Origin: Myxococcales bacterium
GTDB taxonomy: Bacteria > Myxococcota_A > Polyangia > Polyangiales > Houyiibacteriaceae
Length of the DNA stretch: 36,947 nt
Assembly: GCA_019637115.1 (NCBI GenBank)
Contig: JAHBWH010000074.1
Span: forward strand, 1-36,947
Reading direction: 5' to 3'
Of the stretch, positions 23,898 to 35,300 are shown piece after piece. The notes beneath the pieces are model-generated. The model had not been told where the DNA came from. It made no database searches and worked only from the letters and a program-made list of their open reading frames with translations. The position numbers were made by a program, and so were the translations under genes. The stretch's first letter is position 1. The number at the start of each line of letters is the position of its first letter.

Positions 23898-25578
23898 CGC
23901 TCGAGACGACGGGCCGGAGGCTCACCTCGGACGGTCTCATCGGTGGCGCCTCGACAGGCGGCGTCGGAGGCCGCGCACGCCCTGCCCCACCTCGCGCCGG
24001 ACGCGTCGCGGGGGCTGCGCCGAGGAGCGGCGCCTCCGCTCGGACGATCTCAGGGGCACGAAGGCCCTCCAAACGTTCGAGGCGGCGCACGCGCAGGAGA
24101 GGGATCACGCGCTCTTCTCCGCCGACGGTGGGATACACGTGGGTCCCCTCGAGCACCCCCTCGACCCGCACCGCGCTTCGATCCTCGAGCCGCGGTGTGT
24201 CGGCCAACGCGAGGACGCACGCGCGCTCACCTCCGCAACCGTCGGCGACGACGACCACCAACACCCGCGGCTCCGACGCACGTTCGTCCGTCGCGACGAT
24301 GGTCGCCTCGAGCTCGACGACCGCGCCGAGGTGGCCCTCGAGGTCCGCGACGACGGTGCGATAGTCGAGGAGTGGTAGCGGCTCCCCGGTGAGTCCCGCG
24401 GGCGCACCTGCGAGCGCGACACCCGCGGGGACGTCGCCCGCGAGATCGTCACCAACGTCATCAGCGGACACCTCGTCCGCGTCCGCCACGACATCACTCG
24501 CGTTGGCGCTCGGGCGCTCAGCGGGCGTCCGGCGCGCGACCACCGCCACTCCAGCAAAGACGAGGGCCGTCACGACGACGGCGAACGCGGCGATCCGAGA
24601 GCGCGAGGAGGCGCGCGACGCGCGTTCGTCGACGCGGCCCGGGACGGGCGAGCGGGCCGCCACGGTGTCCGCCAGCGACAACCCGGCCGCCGTGGTGTCC
24701 TGCGCGAAGGGGCCGATGGCGCCCGCGAGCTCGTCCATGGAGGCGAAGCGAGCGTTGGGGGCTTTCTCCATGGCACGCATGACGACGTCGACGAGCTCGG
24801 CCGGCAGATCGGTGCGAATCGTGTCTAGGCGCGCGGGCGAGTCGGCCGCGATCATGAGCGCGAGCTCGGGGAGCGTCGACGCTTGGAACGGCACCCGACC
24901 GCTCAGACATTCGTAGAGGATGACACCCAAAGCGTACACGTCGGCGCGCGCATCGACGCGGCTCGCGTCCCGAAACTGCTCCGGCGCCATGTAGTAGGGC
25001 GTGCCGAGGATGGAGCCCGTCTTGGTCCCGACGCCGCTCTGATCGAGCGACGCGAACTTCGAGATCCCGAAGTCGAGCACCCTCACGTCGTCTCCACGCA
25101 AGAGGAAGACGTTGTCCGGCTTGAGGTCGCGGTGAACGATGCCCTTCTCGTGGGCGGCACCGAGCGCTCCCGCGATCTGCAACGCGATCCGCACGGCCCG
25201 CGCGACCGGCAGGACGCCCTCGCGACGGATGACCTCGTCGAGGGCGTCGCCTCGCAAGAGGTCGAGCACCAGGAAGGGCGCGCCGTCGTCTGCCTGCCCC
25301 ATGTCCGTGCACTCGAGGATGTTCGGGTGGCCGATCATCGCGGCAGCCCGCGCCTCGTTGAGGAAGCGGCGCACGGTGGCCGCGTCGGCCGCGAGCTGCG
25401 GGTGGAGGAGCTTGACGGCGACGCGGCGCCCGATGACGAGGTGCTCCGCCTCGTAGACGGTGCCCATTCCGCCGCCGCCGAGCCGGCGCAGCACCCGGTA
25501 CCGCCGAGCCAACGTCGCGCCGAGGTAAGGGTCCTCGCGCGGCGCGAGGTCCTCGAGCGAGTCCGTCGCGGACGTCAC
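23887..25578 (-). CDS. Hanks-type Ser/Thr protein kinase with extracytoplasmic domain
   Basis: A 563-residue transmembrane kinase with an apparently intact catalytic domain (about residues 27-295): Gly-rich loop GGGGMGTVYEAE (34-45), Lys56 (AVK), Glu75 (FLNEA), HRDLKPDN (149-156), DFG (169-171) and APE in YYMAPEQF. A low-complexity stretch and one membrane helix (~355-375, AAFAVVVTALVFAGVAVVA) follow, then an Asp/Val-rich linker. An extracytoplasmic domain then follows with OB-fold-like strands (VVADLEGHLGAVVELEATIV, VRVEGVLEGTHVYPTVG) and a DGCGGERAC cysteine pair. The tail is Pro/Ala-rich. GTG 25578 overlaps the Kelch gene stop by four bases (GTGA), fixing the start. Between a Kelch lipoprotein and a TPR-PEGA protein, it likely senses envelope state (inference). 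Confidence 0.9.
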   Translation of the reverse strand: MTSATDSLEDLAPREDPYLGATLARRYRVLRRLGGGGMGTVYEAEHLVIGRRVAVKLLHPQLAADAATVRRFLNEARAAAMIGHPNILECTDMGQADDGAPFLVLDLLRGDALDEVIRREGVLPVARAVRIALQIAGALGAAHEKGIVHRDLKPDNVFLLRGDDVRVLDFGISKFASLDQSGVGTKTGSILGTPYYMAPEQFRDASRVDARADVYALGVILYECLSGRVPFQASTLPELALMIAADSPARLDTIRTDLPAELVDVVMRAMEKAPNARFASMDELAGAIGPFAQDTTAAGLSLADTVAARSPVPGRVDERASRASSRSRIAAFAVVVTALVFAGVAVVARRTPAERPSANASDVVADADEVSADDVGDDLAGDVPAGVALAGAPAGLTGEPLPLLDYRTVVADLEGHLGAVVELEATIVATDERASEPRVLVVVVADGCGGERACVLALADTPRLEDRSAVRVEGVLEGTHVYPTVGGEERVIPLLRVRRLERLEGLRAPEIVRAEAPLLGAAPATRPARGGAGRARPPTPPVEAPPMRPSEVSLRPVVSSDEI

Positions 25579-27443
25579 GGCAGCACCCTCAGCTCCCACA
25601 GATCCCCGAAGGTCTCGTGGGTCGGCAGTCCGGAGCGACCTCCGAAGACGAGCAAGCGCTGGCGTGCTTCGTCCCAGCCCGCGACGTGGAAGATGCGTCC
25701 GGAGGGTCGGGTCCCCGGTGGCTCGAGGCGCGTCCACCGCGCGGACGCTGCGGACGTGTCGAGCGACCAGAGCTCGCTGGAGCGCCCCCCCTCCCGCGGG
25801 CTCGCGGCGAAGAACGACCCCCCGAACATCAACGCACGGCTCGCGTCGACACGCGTGAGAGTGTGCCCCCCGCGTCCCCCTGGCGTCGCGCCGCTTACCG
25901 AGACGGACGACCACGTCGGTCCGGACGCGCCGCATGGCCGCGCGGTTGTATGGAGCGACGAGGGCAACGGCGAGATGTTGGCGTAGCCTCCCCAGAGCAC
26001 GACGCGGTCGGCGCCGCCCACGTTCATCCGCGTCGACGCCGAGAAGCCGCGACCAGGCTCTGGAGCCGGCGCGCTTCCTTCGCGGAACGCACAGGTTGTT
26101 CCGCAAACGAGCACCTGCGAGCTCGTGTACCAGTCTGACATCGCGCCGCCGCCCGTCACGCCGATCGGCGTCGAGCCGTCGCAGCCTTCGAACGCGGTCG
26201 CCCCCGAGAACGCCGGGATCGAGCCGTCGTTGAGCCGGCGCGAGGACAACGTGGTAGAGGACGCGGCGGTGAGCTCGTAAGCGGTCCCGCCCGCGAAGAG
26301 CGCGAGTCGGTCACCGCTCGGCACGGCCTGGGACGCGTCCGCGCCAGCGGCCGGCGGGGTGCCTGTCCACGCGATGGGTGACCATCGATCTCGGTCGAAC
26401 ACCCAGGCGTCGAGGTGACGAGCGTTCGATGGGGAGGAGCCGAGCAAGACGTACCAGCGTTCGGAGAGCGTCCCAGACGCAGCTCGTTCGAGCGCGGGCG
26501 GCGCGTGTACTCCGACCCCGTGAAGCAGCTCCCCGGCGCCGCCCTCAGCGATCCGCCAAGCGGAGACCCCCGAGGAGATCGCTTCCCCTCGGCTCGTCAC
26601 CACCAGCGCATCATCCCCCCAAACGAACGCGCTCGGCCGGGGGCTCGAGGGTGGACCGTCCCCCGCCAGCTCCGAGACCTCGAAGTCCGACAACCTCACC
26701 CGCGTCGGCCCAGTGGTCCCGTCGAGGTGCCAGACGAGCAGCGCATCTCCTCGAGCGACCATGGCCTGACCGATCACTGCGCTCGACAGCGCGATGGGGA
26801 GCGACGCGAAGCGATCCGTCGCGAGCTCGAGGGCCCAAGCGTCGAGCAGCGGCGTCGCGTCGCGCCCGCCGAGGAGGTAGAGCCGCTGCGTCGTCGTGTC
26901 GATCGCGATCGAAGCGTCGCGCCGCGGAGCAGGTCGAATCCCTCCGACGTCGACCTCCGCCCACTGCGGCGGGTCAGCGAGCGTCACCGTCGCCAACCCA
27001 TCGAGGATCTCCCCCTCGACCTCCCCCCCGAAGAGCAGGAGTCGATCCCGAGCTGCGTCGTACGCCATCGAGGCGCCGACCCGCCGTGCGCTCTCGGGGA
27101 GCGTGATGGACGCCCATCGCTCGTGCCCACGGGCGCGCAGGTCGAGCACGTGGAGGGTCGGTGGCGACGCTGTGCCTTCGAAGACGAAGAGCCTCCCTCG
27201 CTCGTCGGACGCGACGCTCGGCTCCTCCAGAAGCGGGGGCGCCGTGGCGCCCGTGTCGAGCGCGACCCACCGCGGCTCACGGGCGTCGAGGGGCAGCTCC
27301 CAAGCGAGGCCTCGGTTCGCGCCGAGGCCTTCGACGAGGACGAGACGCCGCCCCGGCGTGTCGAGGCCGACCACGGGGTGGGACGGAGGCCACGGTCGGG
27401 ATCGTCGGCCCGCCATCAGGAGGCGCGTCCGTCCCAGCATCAC
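25575..27443 (-). CDS. Kelch-repeat protein (body of a frameshifted lipoprotein)
   Basis: A 622-codon open frame encoding a Kelch-type beta-propeller. Repeats end in the Gly-Gly hallmark: RLLLFGGEVEGE, RLYLLGGRDATP, LALFAGGTAYEL, RVVLWGGYANIS, ALMFGGSFFAA and RLLVFGGRSG. The closing FGDLWELRVLP is a typical Kelch end. Kelch propellers usually mediate protein or glycan contacts. As it stands this frame has no signal peptide and begins with GTG/ATG codons in a basic segment (MMLGRTRLLMAGRRSRPWPP) that looks like out-of-frame sequence. A lipoprotein leader with an Asp/Ala-rich linker lies in the +1 frame just upstream (see 27386-27627). The intact gene was probably 25575-27627. Its stop overlaps the kinase GTG by four bases. 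Confidence 0.8.
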   Translation of the reverse strand: MMLGRTRLLMAGRRSRPWPPSHPVVGLDTPGRRLVLVEGLGANRGLAWELPLDAREPRWVALDTGATAPPLLEEPSVASDERGRLFVFEGTASPPTLHVLDLRARGHERWASITLPESARRVGASMAYDAARDRLLLFGGEVEGEILDGLATVTLADPPQWAEVDVGGIRPAPRRDASIAIDTTTQRLYLLGGRDATPLLDAWALELATDRFASLPIALSSAVIGQAMVARGDALLVWHLDGTTGPTRVRLSDFEVSELAGDGPPSSPRPSAFVWGDDALVVTSRGEAISSGVSAWRIAEGGAGELLHGVGVHAPPALERAASGTLSERWYVLLGSSPSNARHLDAWVFDRDRWSPIAWTGTPPAAGADASQAVPSGDRLALFAGGTAYELTAASSTTLSSRRLNDGSIPAFSGATAFEGCDGSTPIGVTGGGAMSDWYTSSQVLVCGTTCAFREGSAPAPEPGRGFSASTRMNVGGADRVVLWGGYANISPLPSSLHTTARPCGASGPTWSSVSVSGATPGGRGGHTLTRVDASRALMFGGSFFAASPREGGRSSELWSLDTSAASARWTRLEPPGTRPSGRIFHVAGWDEARQRLLVFGGRSGLPTHETFGDLWELRVLP

Positions 27444-27627
27444 CCGAGTCGACGCCCCCGTCCTCGTTCATCGCGTCGAGCGCGGCGTCGACGGCCCCGT
27501 CTCGCCCGCCCATGTGGGCGCTCGCGTCGAAGAGGAGAGAGCAGCCCGCGAGCGCGATCACCGCCGCGATGAGGCCGACCCGCGCGTACCCCTCGACCGC
27601 GCAGGGAGCTCGTCGTGTAGGTCCCAC
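27386..27627 (-). pseudogene. Out-of-frame lipoprotein leader of the Kelch gene (frameshift)
   Basis: In a different frame from the Kelch body, a lipoprotein leader is read: VGLIAAVIALAGC with lipobox LAGC, then a mature start SLLFDASAHMGGRDGAVDAA and an Asp/Gly/Ala linker (DSGDAGTDAPPDGG) typical of lipoproteins from this lineage. This frame then turns into meaningless Arg/Pro-rich sequence. The Kelch frame picks up propeller sequence (HPVVGLDTPGRRLVLVEG) in the same stretch. One surplus base between about 27375 and 27420, where there are CCC and CCCC runs, would explain both. It may be a true frameshift, a sequencing error, or programmed. GTG 27627 is a tentative start. Confidence 0.65.
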
Positions 27628-27684
27628 AGCGTCCGGAAGATACCCTCTTCTCGTGAGCGACGACAATCCCGACGCCATCACTCA

Positions 27685-27696
27685 CGGGACGTCCCG
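27685..27696. promoter_or_regulatory. Palindrome between the Kelch gene and prfC
   Basis: CGGGACGTCCCG, a perfect 12-bp palindrome, lies in the divergent region, upstream of the candidate prfC promoter and about 58 bases from the Kelch-gene start. Operator function is possible but unsupported beyond symmetry and position. Confidence 0.35.
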
Positions 27697-27706
27697 ACGC
27701 GCGCGG

Positions 27707-27735
27707 GTGACAGTCCGGAGGTGGGCTGCTACGTA
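27707..27735 (+). promoter_or_regulatory. Candidate promoter for prfC, suggesting a leaderless mRNA
   Basis: GTGACA (27707-27712), a 17-base spacer and TACGTA (27730-27735). The ATG is only 9 bases past the -10, so transcription would begin at or near the start codon. This agrees with the lack of a ribosome binding site before 27745. Confidence 0.35.
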
Positions 27736-27744
27736 GCGCGACCC

Positions 27745-29331
27745 ATGCGCGAGCACCTGAAACGGCGAACCTTCGCCATCATCAGCCATCCGGACGCGGG
27801 CAAGACCACGCTGACGGAGAAGCTCCTCCTCTACGGAGGCGCGATCCACGTGGCGGGCGCGGTGAAGTCGCGGAAGGCGAAGCGCGCGGCGACCTCGGAC
27901 TGGATGGAGCTCGAGAAGCAGCGCGGCATCTCGGTCACGAGCTCGGTGCTGCAGTTCGAGTGGGATGGCATCCACTGGAACCTGCTCGACACCCCCGGCC
28001 ACAACGACTTCAGCGAGGACACCTACCGGACGCTGACTGCCGCCGACTGCGCGATCATGATCCTGGACGCCGCCAAGGGCGTCGAGCCGCAGACGCGCAA
28101 GCTCTTCCACGTCTGTCGCATGCGGGGCATCCCCGTCGTCACCTTCATCAACAAGCTCGACCGGCCCTCACGCGATCCGCTCGAGCTGATGACGCAGGTC
28201 GAGGAGGTGCTCGGGATGCAGAGCATCCCCTACACGTGGCCGATCGGCAGCGGCGACCTCTTCCAGGGCGTCTACGACCGCCACGGCAAGAAGGTGCTGC
28301 GCTTCGAGCGAGGCGAGAAGGGCAACGCCTCGAAGGCCGAGGTGAAGGTGGCCGACCTCGAGAGCCCCGAGCTCGACGCGATGCTCGGCGCCGAGGCCGC
28401 CGAGGGCCTCCGCGGCGAGATCGAGCTGCTCGACGGCGCCGGCGAAGAGTGGGACTTCGAGCGTTTCCGCGACGGCGAGCTCACGCCCGTCTTCTTCGGC
28501 TCGGCGCTCAACAGCTTCGGCATCGAGCCCTTCCTGAAGGCCTTCGAAGATCTCTGCCCGACGCCGGGTCCGCGGGTGGACGCGCAGGGCGAGACCGTCG
28601 AGCCCACCGACGAGCGCTTCAGCTGCTTCATCTTCAAGGTGCAGGCGAACATGGACGCCTCGCACCGCGACCGGATCGCCTTCGCGCGCATCGTCAGCGG
28701 CAAGTTCGAGGGTGGCATGCGCGTCCACCACTACCGCCTGGGCAAGGAGATGCGCCTCAACCGGGCCGAGCAGTTCTTCGCCCAGGAGCGCGAGTCGATC
28801 CTGGAGGCCTACGCGGGCGACATCGTCGGCCTCTACGATCCTGGCCTCTTCCGCATCGGCGACACGCTCAGCACTGGCGGCGTGATGAGCTTCGACGCGG
28901 TGCCGCGCTTCTCCCCGGAGCACTTCGGGCGCGTGGTGCTCCTCGACCCGCTCAAGCGCAAGCAGCTCCAAAAGGGCATCCACGAGCTCTCCGAAGAGGG
29001 CACCGTGCAGCTCTTCAGCGAGCCCGGCCGCGAGAAGGATCCGATCTGCGGCGTGGTCGGCCAGCTGCAGTTCGACGTGCTCATGTTCCGCCTGCAGCAC
29101 GAGTACGGCGCGAAGGTCAGCTTCGACCGCCTCCCGTTCGCGCACGCGCGCTGGGTCGAGGGCGCGACGACGCCCGAGGAGCTGCTCGCGGCTCGCATTC
29201 CCCTGGCCGTGCACGACCAGGACGGCGCGCTCGTCGCGCTCTTCCGCGACGACTGGGAGCTCGAGCGCGCGATCCGCGACAACGGCGAGTGGACCTTCCT
29301 CGAGACCGCCCCCATCCGCGCGGGCGCGTGA
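27745..29331 (+). CDS. prfC: Peptide chain release factor 3 (RF3)
   Basis: A 528-residue translational GTPase of normal RF3 length. G1 is SHPDAGKTTL (residues 14-23), the switch region is QRGISVTSS, G3 is DTPGHNDF and G4 is NKLD. RF3-specific segments include the AGAVKSRKAKRAATSDWMEL stretch, PEHFGRVVLLDPLKRKQLQK, and the C-terminal domain GVVGQLQFDVLMFRLQHEYG. RF3 recycles RF1/RF2 from the ribosome after peptide release and has quality-control roles. ATG 27745 gives the typical N-terminus MREHLKRRTFAIISHPDAGK. It is monocistronic and divergent from the Kelch-kinase operon; a hairpin follows. Nothing unusual is seen in the protein. Confidence 0.97.
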   Translation: MREHLKRRTFAIISHPDAGKTTLTEKLLLYGGAIHVAGAVKSRKAKRAATSDWMELEKQRGISVTSSVLQFEWDGIHWNLLDTPGHNDFSEDTYRTLTAADCAIMILDAAKGVEPQTRKLFHVCRMRGIPVVTFINKLDRPSRDPLELMTQVEEVLGMQSIPYTWPIGSGDLFQGVYDRHGKKVLRFERGEKGNASKAEVKVADLESPELDAMLGAEAAEGLRGEIELLDGAGEEWDFERFRDGELTPVFFGSALNSFGIEPFLKAFEDLCPTPGPRVDAQGETVEPTDERFSCFIFKVQANMDASHRDRIAFARIVSGKFEGGMRVHHYRLGKEMRLNRAEQFFAQERESILEAYAGDIVGLYDPGLFRIGDTLSTGGVMSFDAVPRFSPEHFGRVVLLDPLKRKQLQKGIHELSEEGTVQLFSEPGREKDPICGVVGQLQFDVLMFRLQHEYGAKVSFDRLPFAHARWVEGATTPEELLAARIPLAVHDQDGALVALFRDDWELERAIRDNGEWTFLETAPIRAGA

Positions 29332-29356
29332 TCGGGCGGCGACTGATGGCCCTCAC

Positions 29357-29377
29357 GCGGCGCCGTGCGAACGCCGC
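29357..29377 (+). terminator. Hairpin after prfC
   Basis: GCGGCG and CGCCGC form a 6-bp stem with a 9-nt loop, 25 bases past the prfC stop and before the next plus-strand gene. There is no U-tract. A weak candidate. Confidence 0.3.
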
Positions 29378-29403
29378 GCGCGTGAATTAGGGTGGCCGCG
29401 ATC

Positions 29404-30315
29404 ATGAGGTGGGGCTGGTCACTCGCGCTCGCGCTCGTCGCAGGGTGCTCGGTGGATCCGAGCGGCCTCGCCACGCGCGACGTCGGCGACGGGGGCCTGG
29501 ACGCGGGCTCGGACGCCGGGTCTCCGCCCCTCGACGCGCGGACGCCCGACGTGGCCGAGGTCCGCGACGACGCGGGGCGCGACGCGAGCGAGCCCGACGC
29601 CTACCTCGACGCGGGCGCGGACGGCGGCCCCCGCGACGCGGGCTGCAGCGTCCCACCGCCCCCCGACGCCTACGTCGCCCCAGCGCGGCTGATCCAGGTC
29701 GACGGCGAGCACATCGACTGGTCGCCGGGGCTCTTCGTCGAGATCGACGTCTGGGACACCGTGACGCTCGCCGCCGCGCCGACGGCGGCCGATCTCTCGG
29801 CGCGCTTCGCGGTCGCTTGGCAGCCCGACGCGCTCTACGTCGCCGTCCACGTCCGCGACGACGTGCACTCGGGTCATCTCGGCGACGCGGCGGGCCTCTG
29901 GATGGGCGACTCGGTGCAGATCGGCTTCGACGTCGGGGCGAACGCGGTGCCGTTGCTCCACTACGACGCGGTCGACGACTTCGAATATGGCGCCGCCCTC
30001 GGCGGTGACGCGGTTCAGCTCGCGCACCGGTGGATCGCGCCGAACGGTCAAGCCGCGTCGGGCATGGTCCACCGCGTCGTCCGCGAGGGTGACCGAACCC
30101 GCTACGAGCTCGCCCTCCGCCCCGAGGATCTCGGCCTCGTCGCCTTCGAGGCGGGCACGCGCCTGCGCATGGGCCTCATCGTCAACGAGCGCGACCACGG
30201 CGGCCGCGACGGCTGGCTCGAGTGGGGCGGCGGCATCGGACGGACGAAGCAGCCGGCGCTCTTCCGCGACCTCTACCTCGACTTCGTCCCCTGCGACGCC
30301 CCCACAGCCCCCTGA
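29404..30315 (+). CDS. Lipoprotein with CBM9/DOMON-like domain
   Basis: A 303-residue predicted lipoprotein. MRWGWSLALALVAGC has lipobox VAGC (Cys15). About 65 residues of Asp/Ala/Gly-rich linker (GLDAGSDAGSPPLDARTPDV) follow. The C-terminal ~210 residues form a beta-sandwich: IQVDGEHIDWSPGLFVEIDV, FAVAWQPDALYVAVHVRDD, then LWMGDSVQIGFDVGANAV and GTRLRMGLIVNERD. This strand order and the GDSVQIGFD motif fit family 9 carbohydrate-binding (CBM9/DOMON-like) modules, which bind sugars or haem. It is likely a surface binding protein. GTG 29392 is an alternative start adding four residues. The gene is monocistronic and converges on the dehydratase-like operon across a long palindrome. Confidence 0.8.
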   Translation: MRWGWSLALALVAGCSVDPSGLATRDVGDGGLDAGSDAGSPPLDARTPDVAEVRDDAGRDASEPDAYLDAGADGGPRDAGCSVPPPPDAYVAPARLIQVDGEHIDWSPGLFVEIDVWDTVTLAAAPTAADLSARFAVAWQPDALYVAVHVRDDVHSGHLGDAAGLWMGDSVQIGFDVGANAVPLLHYDAVDDFEYGAALGGDAVQLAHRWIAPNGQAASGMVHRVVREGDRTRYELALRPEDLGLVAFEAGTRLRMGLIVNERDHGGRDGWLEWGGGIGRTKQPALFRDLYLDFVPCDAPTAP

Positions 30316-30317
30316 CG

Positions 30318-30347
30318 CGTCAGGGCCGCCTCGAGGCGGCCCTGACG
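30318..30347. terminator. 30-bp perfect palindrome, bidirectional terminator candidate
   Basis: A perfect 30-bp palindrome centred on CCTCGAGG begins two bases after the lipoprotein stop (30315) and ends 26 bases before the minus-strand stop at 30373. It would fold into a 13-bp stem with a TCGA loop in either transcript. Confidence 0.65.
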
Positions 30348-30350
30348 ACG

Positions 30351-30372
30351 ACGCTCAGGCGACGACCGACGC

Positions 30373-30386
<14 letters not shown>
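30351..30386. repeat. 18-bp tandem duplication at the dehydratase gene stop
   Basis: Two exact copies of ACGCTCAGGCGACGACCG (30351-30368, 30369-30386). The second contains the stop and last codons (VVA) of the minus-strand gene; the first repeats them just downstream. This is a minor, probably recent slippage duplication. Confidence 0.85.
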
Positions 30387-32307
<1,921 letters not shown>

Positions 32308-32370
32308 GATCGCCTTCCCTCCTCAACCGAACCTTCGAAACGAACCCTCGAGACGTGACCGCGAGCGGCC

Positions 32371-35300
32371 TCAGACCTGCGCCCGGACGGGCTTCTTCTT
32401 GAGCTGCACGAGCCCCTTCGGCGCCTCCGGCGCCGGCGCGGGCGCCACGTAGCGCGCGAGCTTGTCGCGGATGGCGGCGATCTGCGCCTCCACCGCGGGG
32501 TCCTGCACGCGGCGCGCGGCGAGCTGCTCCTGCTTCATCTCGAGCAGCTGCAGCCGCTTCTCGTCGAGGCGCCGCGCGAGCTCCTGCTTCTTCTTGCCGA
32601 TGTCCTCGAGCCGCTCGCGGTAGAGCTTCAGCGAGTGCGCGTAGGTCTTCACGCGGATCTTGATGCTGCCGCCCGGCTTGTTGGCGTCGATGTCGTGCAA
32701 GGTGGAGTGCGGCACGGCGCTGCGCTCGACGATGCGGTCGATGATCCCGTAGGTGGGCGCGTCGTGGCCGCATTTGAAGCTCGAGAGGTCGAGCAGGACC
32801 ACGTTCGGGTGCCGCGCCGCGAACTTGGCCGCCCAGACCTTCGCGGCGCTGTTGGCCGAGTAGTTCTCGGGCCAGACGTCCATGACGCTCAGGGGGTTGT
32901 CGCTCTCGTCGTAGAAGCGCTGCAGCCACGCCTTGTCTTTGGGGATCGAGCGCATCGAGAGGATCGGGTAGCCGAGCACCTGGAACTCGTCGGGGATGCC
33001 GTGGTGCAAACCGGGATCGAGGTGGTAGGGCCGGCCGACGACGAGGATGGCCACCTCGTCGTCCATCTCGACCTGCTCGAGGATCGCGCGCCCCTTCTCC
33101 TGCACGTCCGCGTCGAAGCGATCGAGCGCGGCGAAGCCCTGCTCGGCGGCGAAGTTGCTCTCGTCGCGCGTGAGGCCGAGACGCTCGCCGAAGGTCTGGT
33201 AGAGCACCTCCTTCATGCGGGTCGGCTCGGCGAAGCTGAACGCCGGGTCGAGGTACTCGATGGCGCGGTCGGCGAAGAAGTCCTTCTCCTTGGTGAACGC
33301 CGCCTTGATGACGTCGGGGGTGCCCGCGACGATCGGGCAGGTCGCCGTGTCCTGGATCTCCTCGAGGAAGCTCGGCACGTGCGTGAGGATCGGGAAGAAG
33401 ATCGCGTCGAGCGGTGTCTTCGGGTGCGTCTCGAAGAGCAGCTCGTGGACGTGCGCCTGCACGACCTTCGCCGGATAGCAGGGATCGACCGAGCCGTACT
33501 TTCCGCCCGCCGCGAACATCTCCTCGCTGGACGGGCCGCTGAAGAGGACGTTGCGCTTGTCGACGCCCGCGACCTCGAAGTAAGTCCGCCAGAAGGGCGC
33601 GGTCGAGTACATGTTGAGCACGCGCGGCATCGCGACGCGATAGGCCTTCCGCTTCGCCGCGGCCTCCTCGCCCGAGCGCTCGAACGCGCGCTCGATGGTC
33701 TGGTACTCGATCTGCCCCCAGAAGTTGCGCTTGGGGACCGGCTCGGTGACCGGCGCGCCGGCCTGCGGCATCGGCGCCGCGCCGCGCTGATGCTGGAAGG
33801 CGACCCGCCCCTCGTACTCCACGAGGTTCGGGAACTCCTTCATGATGGCCTTGCGCTTCTTGACGACGTCGAGCATCGCCTCGTGGCTCTCGACCATCCC
33901 CTTCTCGCACGAGAAGCCGCTGATGTAGCGCGAGGTCGAGCCGTCGGGGCGGAAGGCGTCGATGAAGGTGCGCGAGCAGTGGTTCGCGCAGAAATGGCAG
34001 GTCGTCGACTCGTCGTTCTTCGTCGTGTACTCGAGGTCGATCGCCGCATCGAGCCCGATGAAGGTGGAGCTGCCGCGGCGCTGCACGACGCGGAGCGTCT
34101 CCATCGCCGCGCCGATGGCGCCCGCCTCGCCGGTGTGCGGGTGGACGTAGACCTCGGCGCCCGGCACGCGCTGCTTGATGTAGTCGACCTGCGCCTTCAC
34201 GGCGGCGAGGTTGTATTGCGTGCCGCCCTGCAGGACGAACTTGCGGCCGAGCGCGGCGAGGCGCGGCACGCCGACGACGTACTGCCAGACGTTCTTCGGG
34301 AGCACCTGCGCGAGCCCCGCGAGGAGCTCCTCCTTGCTGTAGCCTTCCTTCTGGAAGTTCACGCGATCGGTGTCGAGGAAGACGGCGCAGCCGTAGCTGA
34401 ACTTCGGCGCGAGCTCCGCCTCGAAGGCGGTCTCGGCGTACTTCGTCACCGGCAGACCAAACTGGTCGGCCATCGCCTGCAGCAGCATTCCGTTGCCGGC
34501 CGAGCATTGGTTCGAGAGCTTGAAGGACTTGATGTCCCCGTTCTCCATGAACAGGACCTTGATGTCCTGCCCGCCGATGTCGCAGATCACGTCGACGTCG
34601 CCGAAGAGGCTCGTCGCGCTCATCATGTGCGCGACCGTCTCGACGACGTTCACGTCGGCCTTCACGCACTCTTCGAGTACGTCGGCGGCGTAGCCCGTCG
34701 CGCCGAAGCCCATCACGTCGAGCGTCGCGCCCTCGCGCGTGACCTGCTCGCGCAGCTCGGCGAGCAGATCCTTGGCGTCCTGGATGGGGTTGCCCTTGCT
34801 CAGCGTGTACGCCTTGCGGAGGATCGTCCCGTCCTCACCGAGCAGCACCGCCTTGCTCGACGTGCTGCCACCGTCGAGCCCGATGACCGCGCGCACGACC
34901 TGGCCGGGCTCGAAGGGCGGCGGCGCGAACCTCGGGATCGCGTAGGCGTCGCTGAAGTCTCGCAGCTCTTCGCCGCCCTTGGCGACGAGCGGCGGCCCCG
35001 CGCTCTCACCGAGGCGCTCCTTGCGCCCCTCGTTGATGTAGCGCTTGAGCCCCTCGAGCCCCGCGTAGCGCCCGACCTCCGGCGCCTCGTGCAGGCCATA
35101 CATCACGGCGCCGAAGGCCGCGTAGAGGTCGGCGTTGTCGGGGACCTTGATGATCTCCTCGAGCGGCACGTCGGTCGGGTAAGCCCAGCCGCGCTGCTCC
35201 CACGTCTCCGGGATGCGCTTGCGCCAGCATTGCTGCAAGAACTGGAGGTAGGTGTTCGGGCCCCCGAGCAGGATCACCTCGTGCCGCAGCGTGTTCCCGC

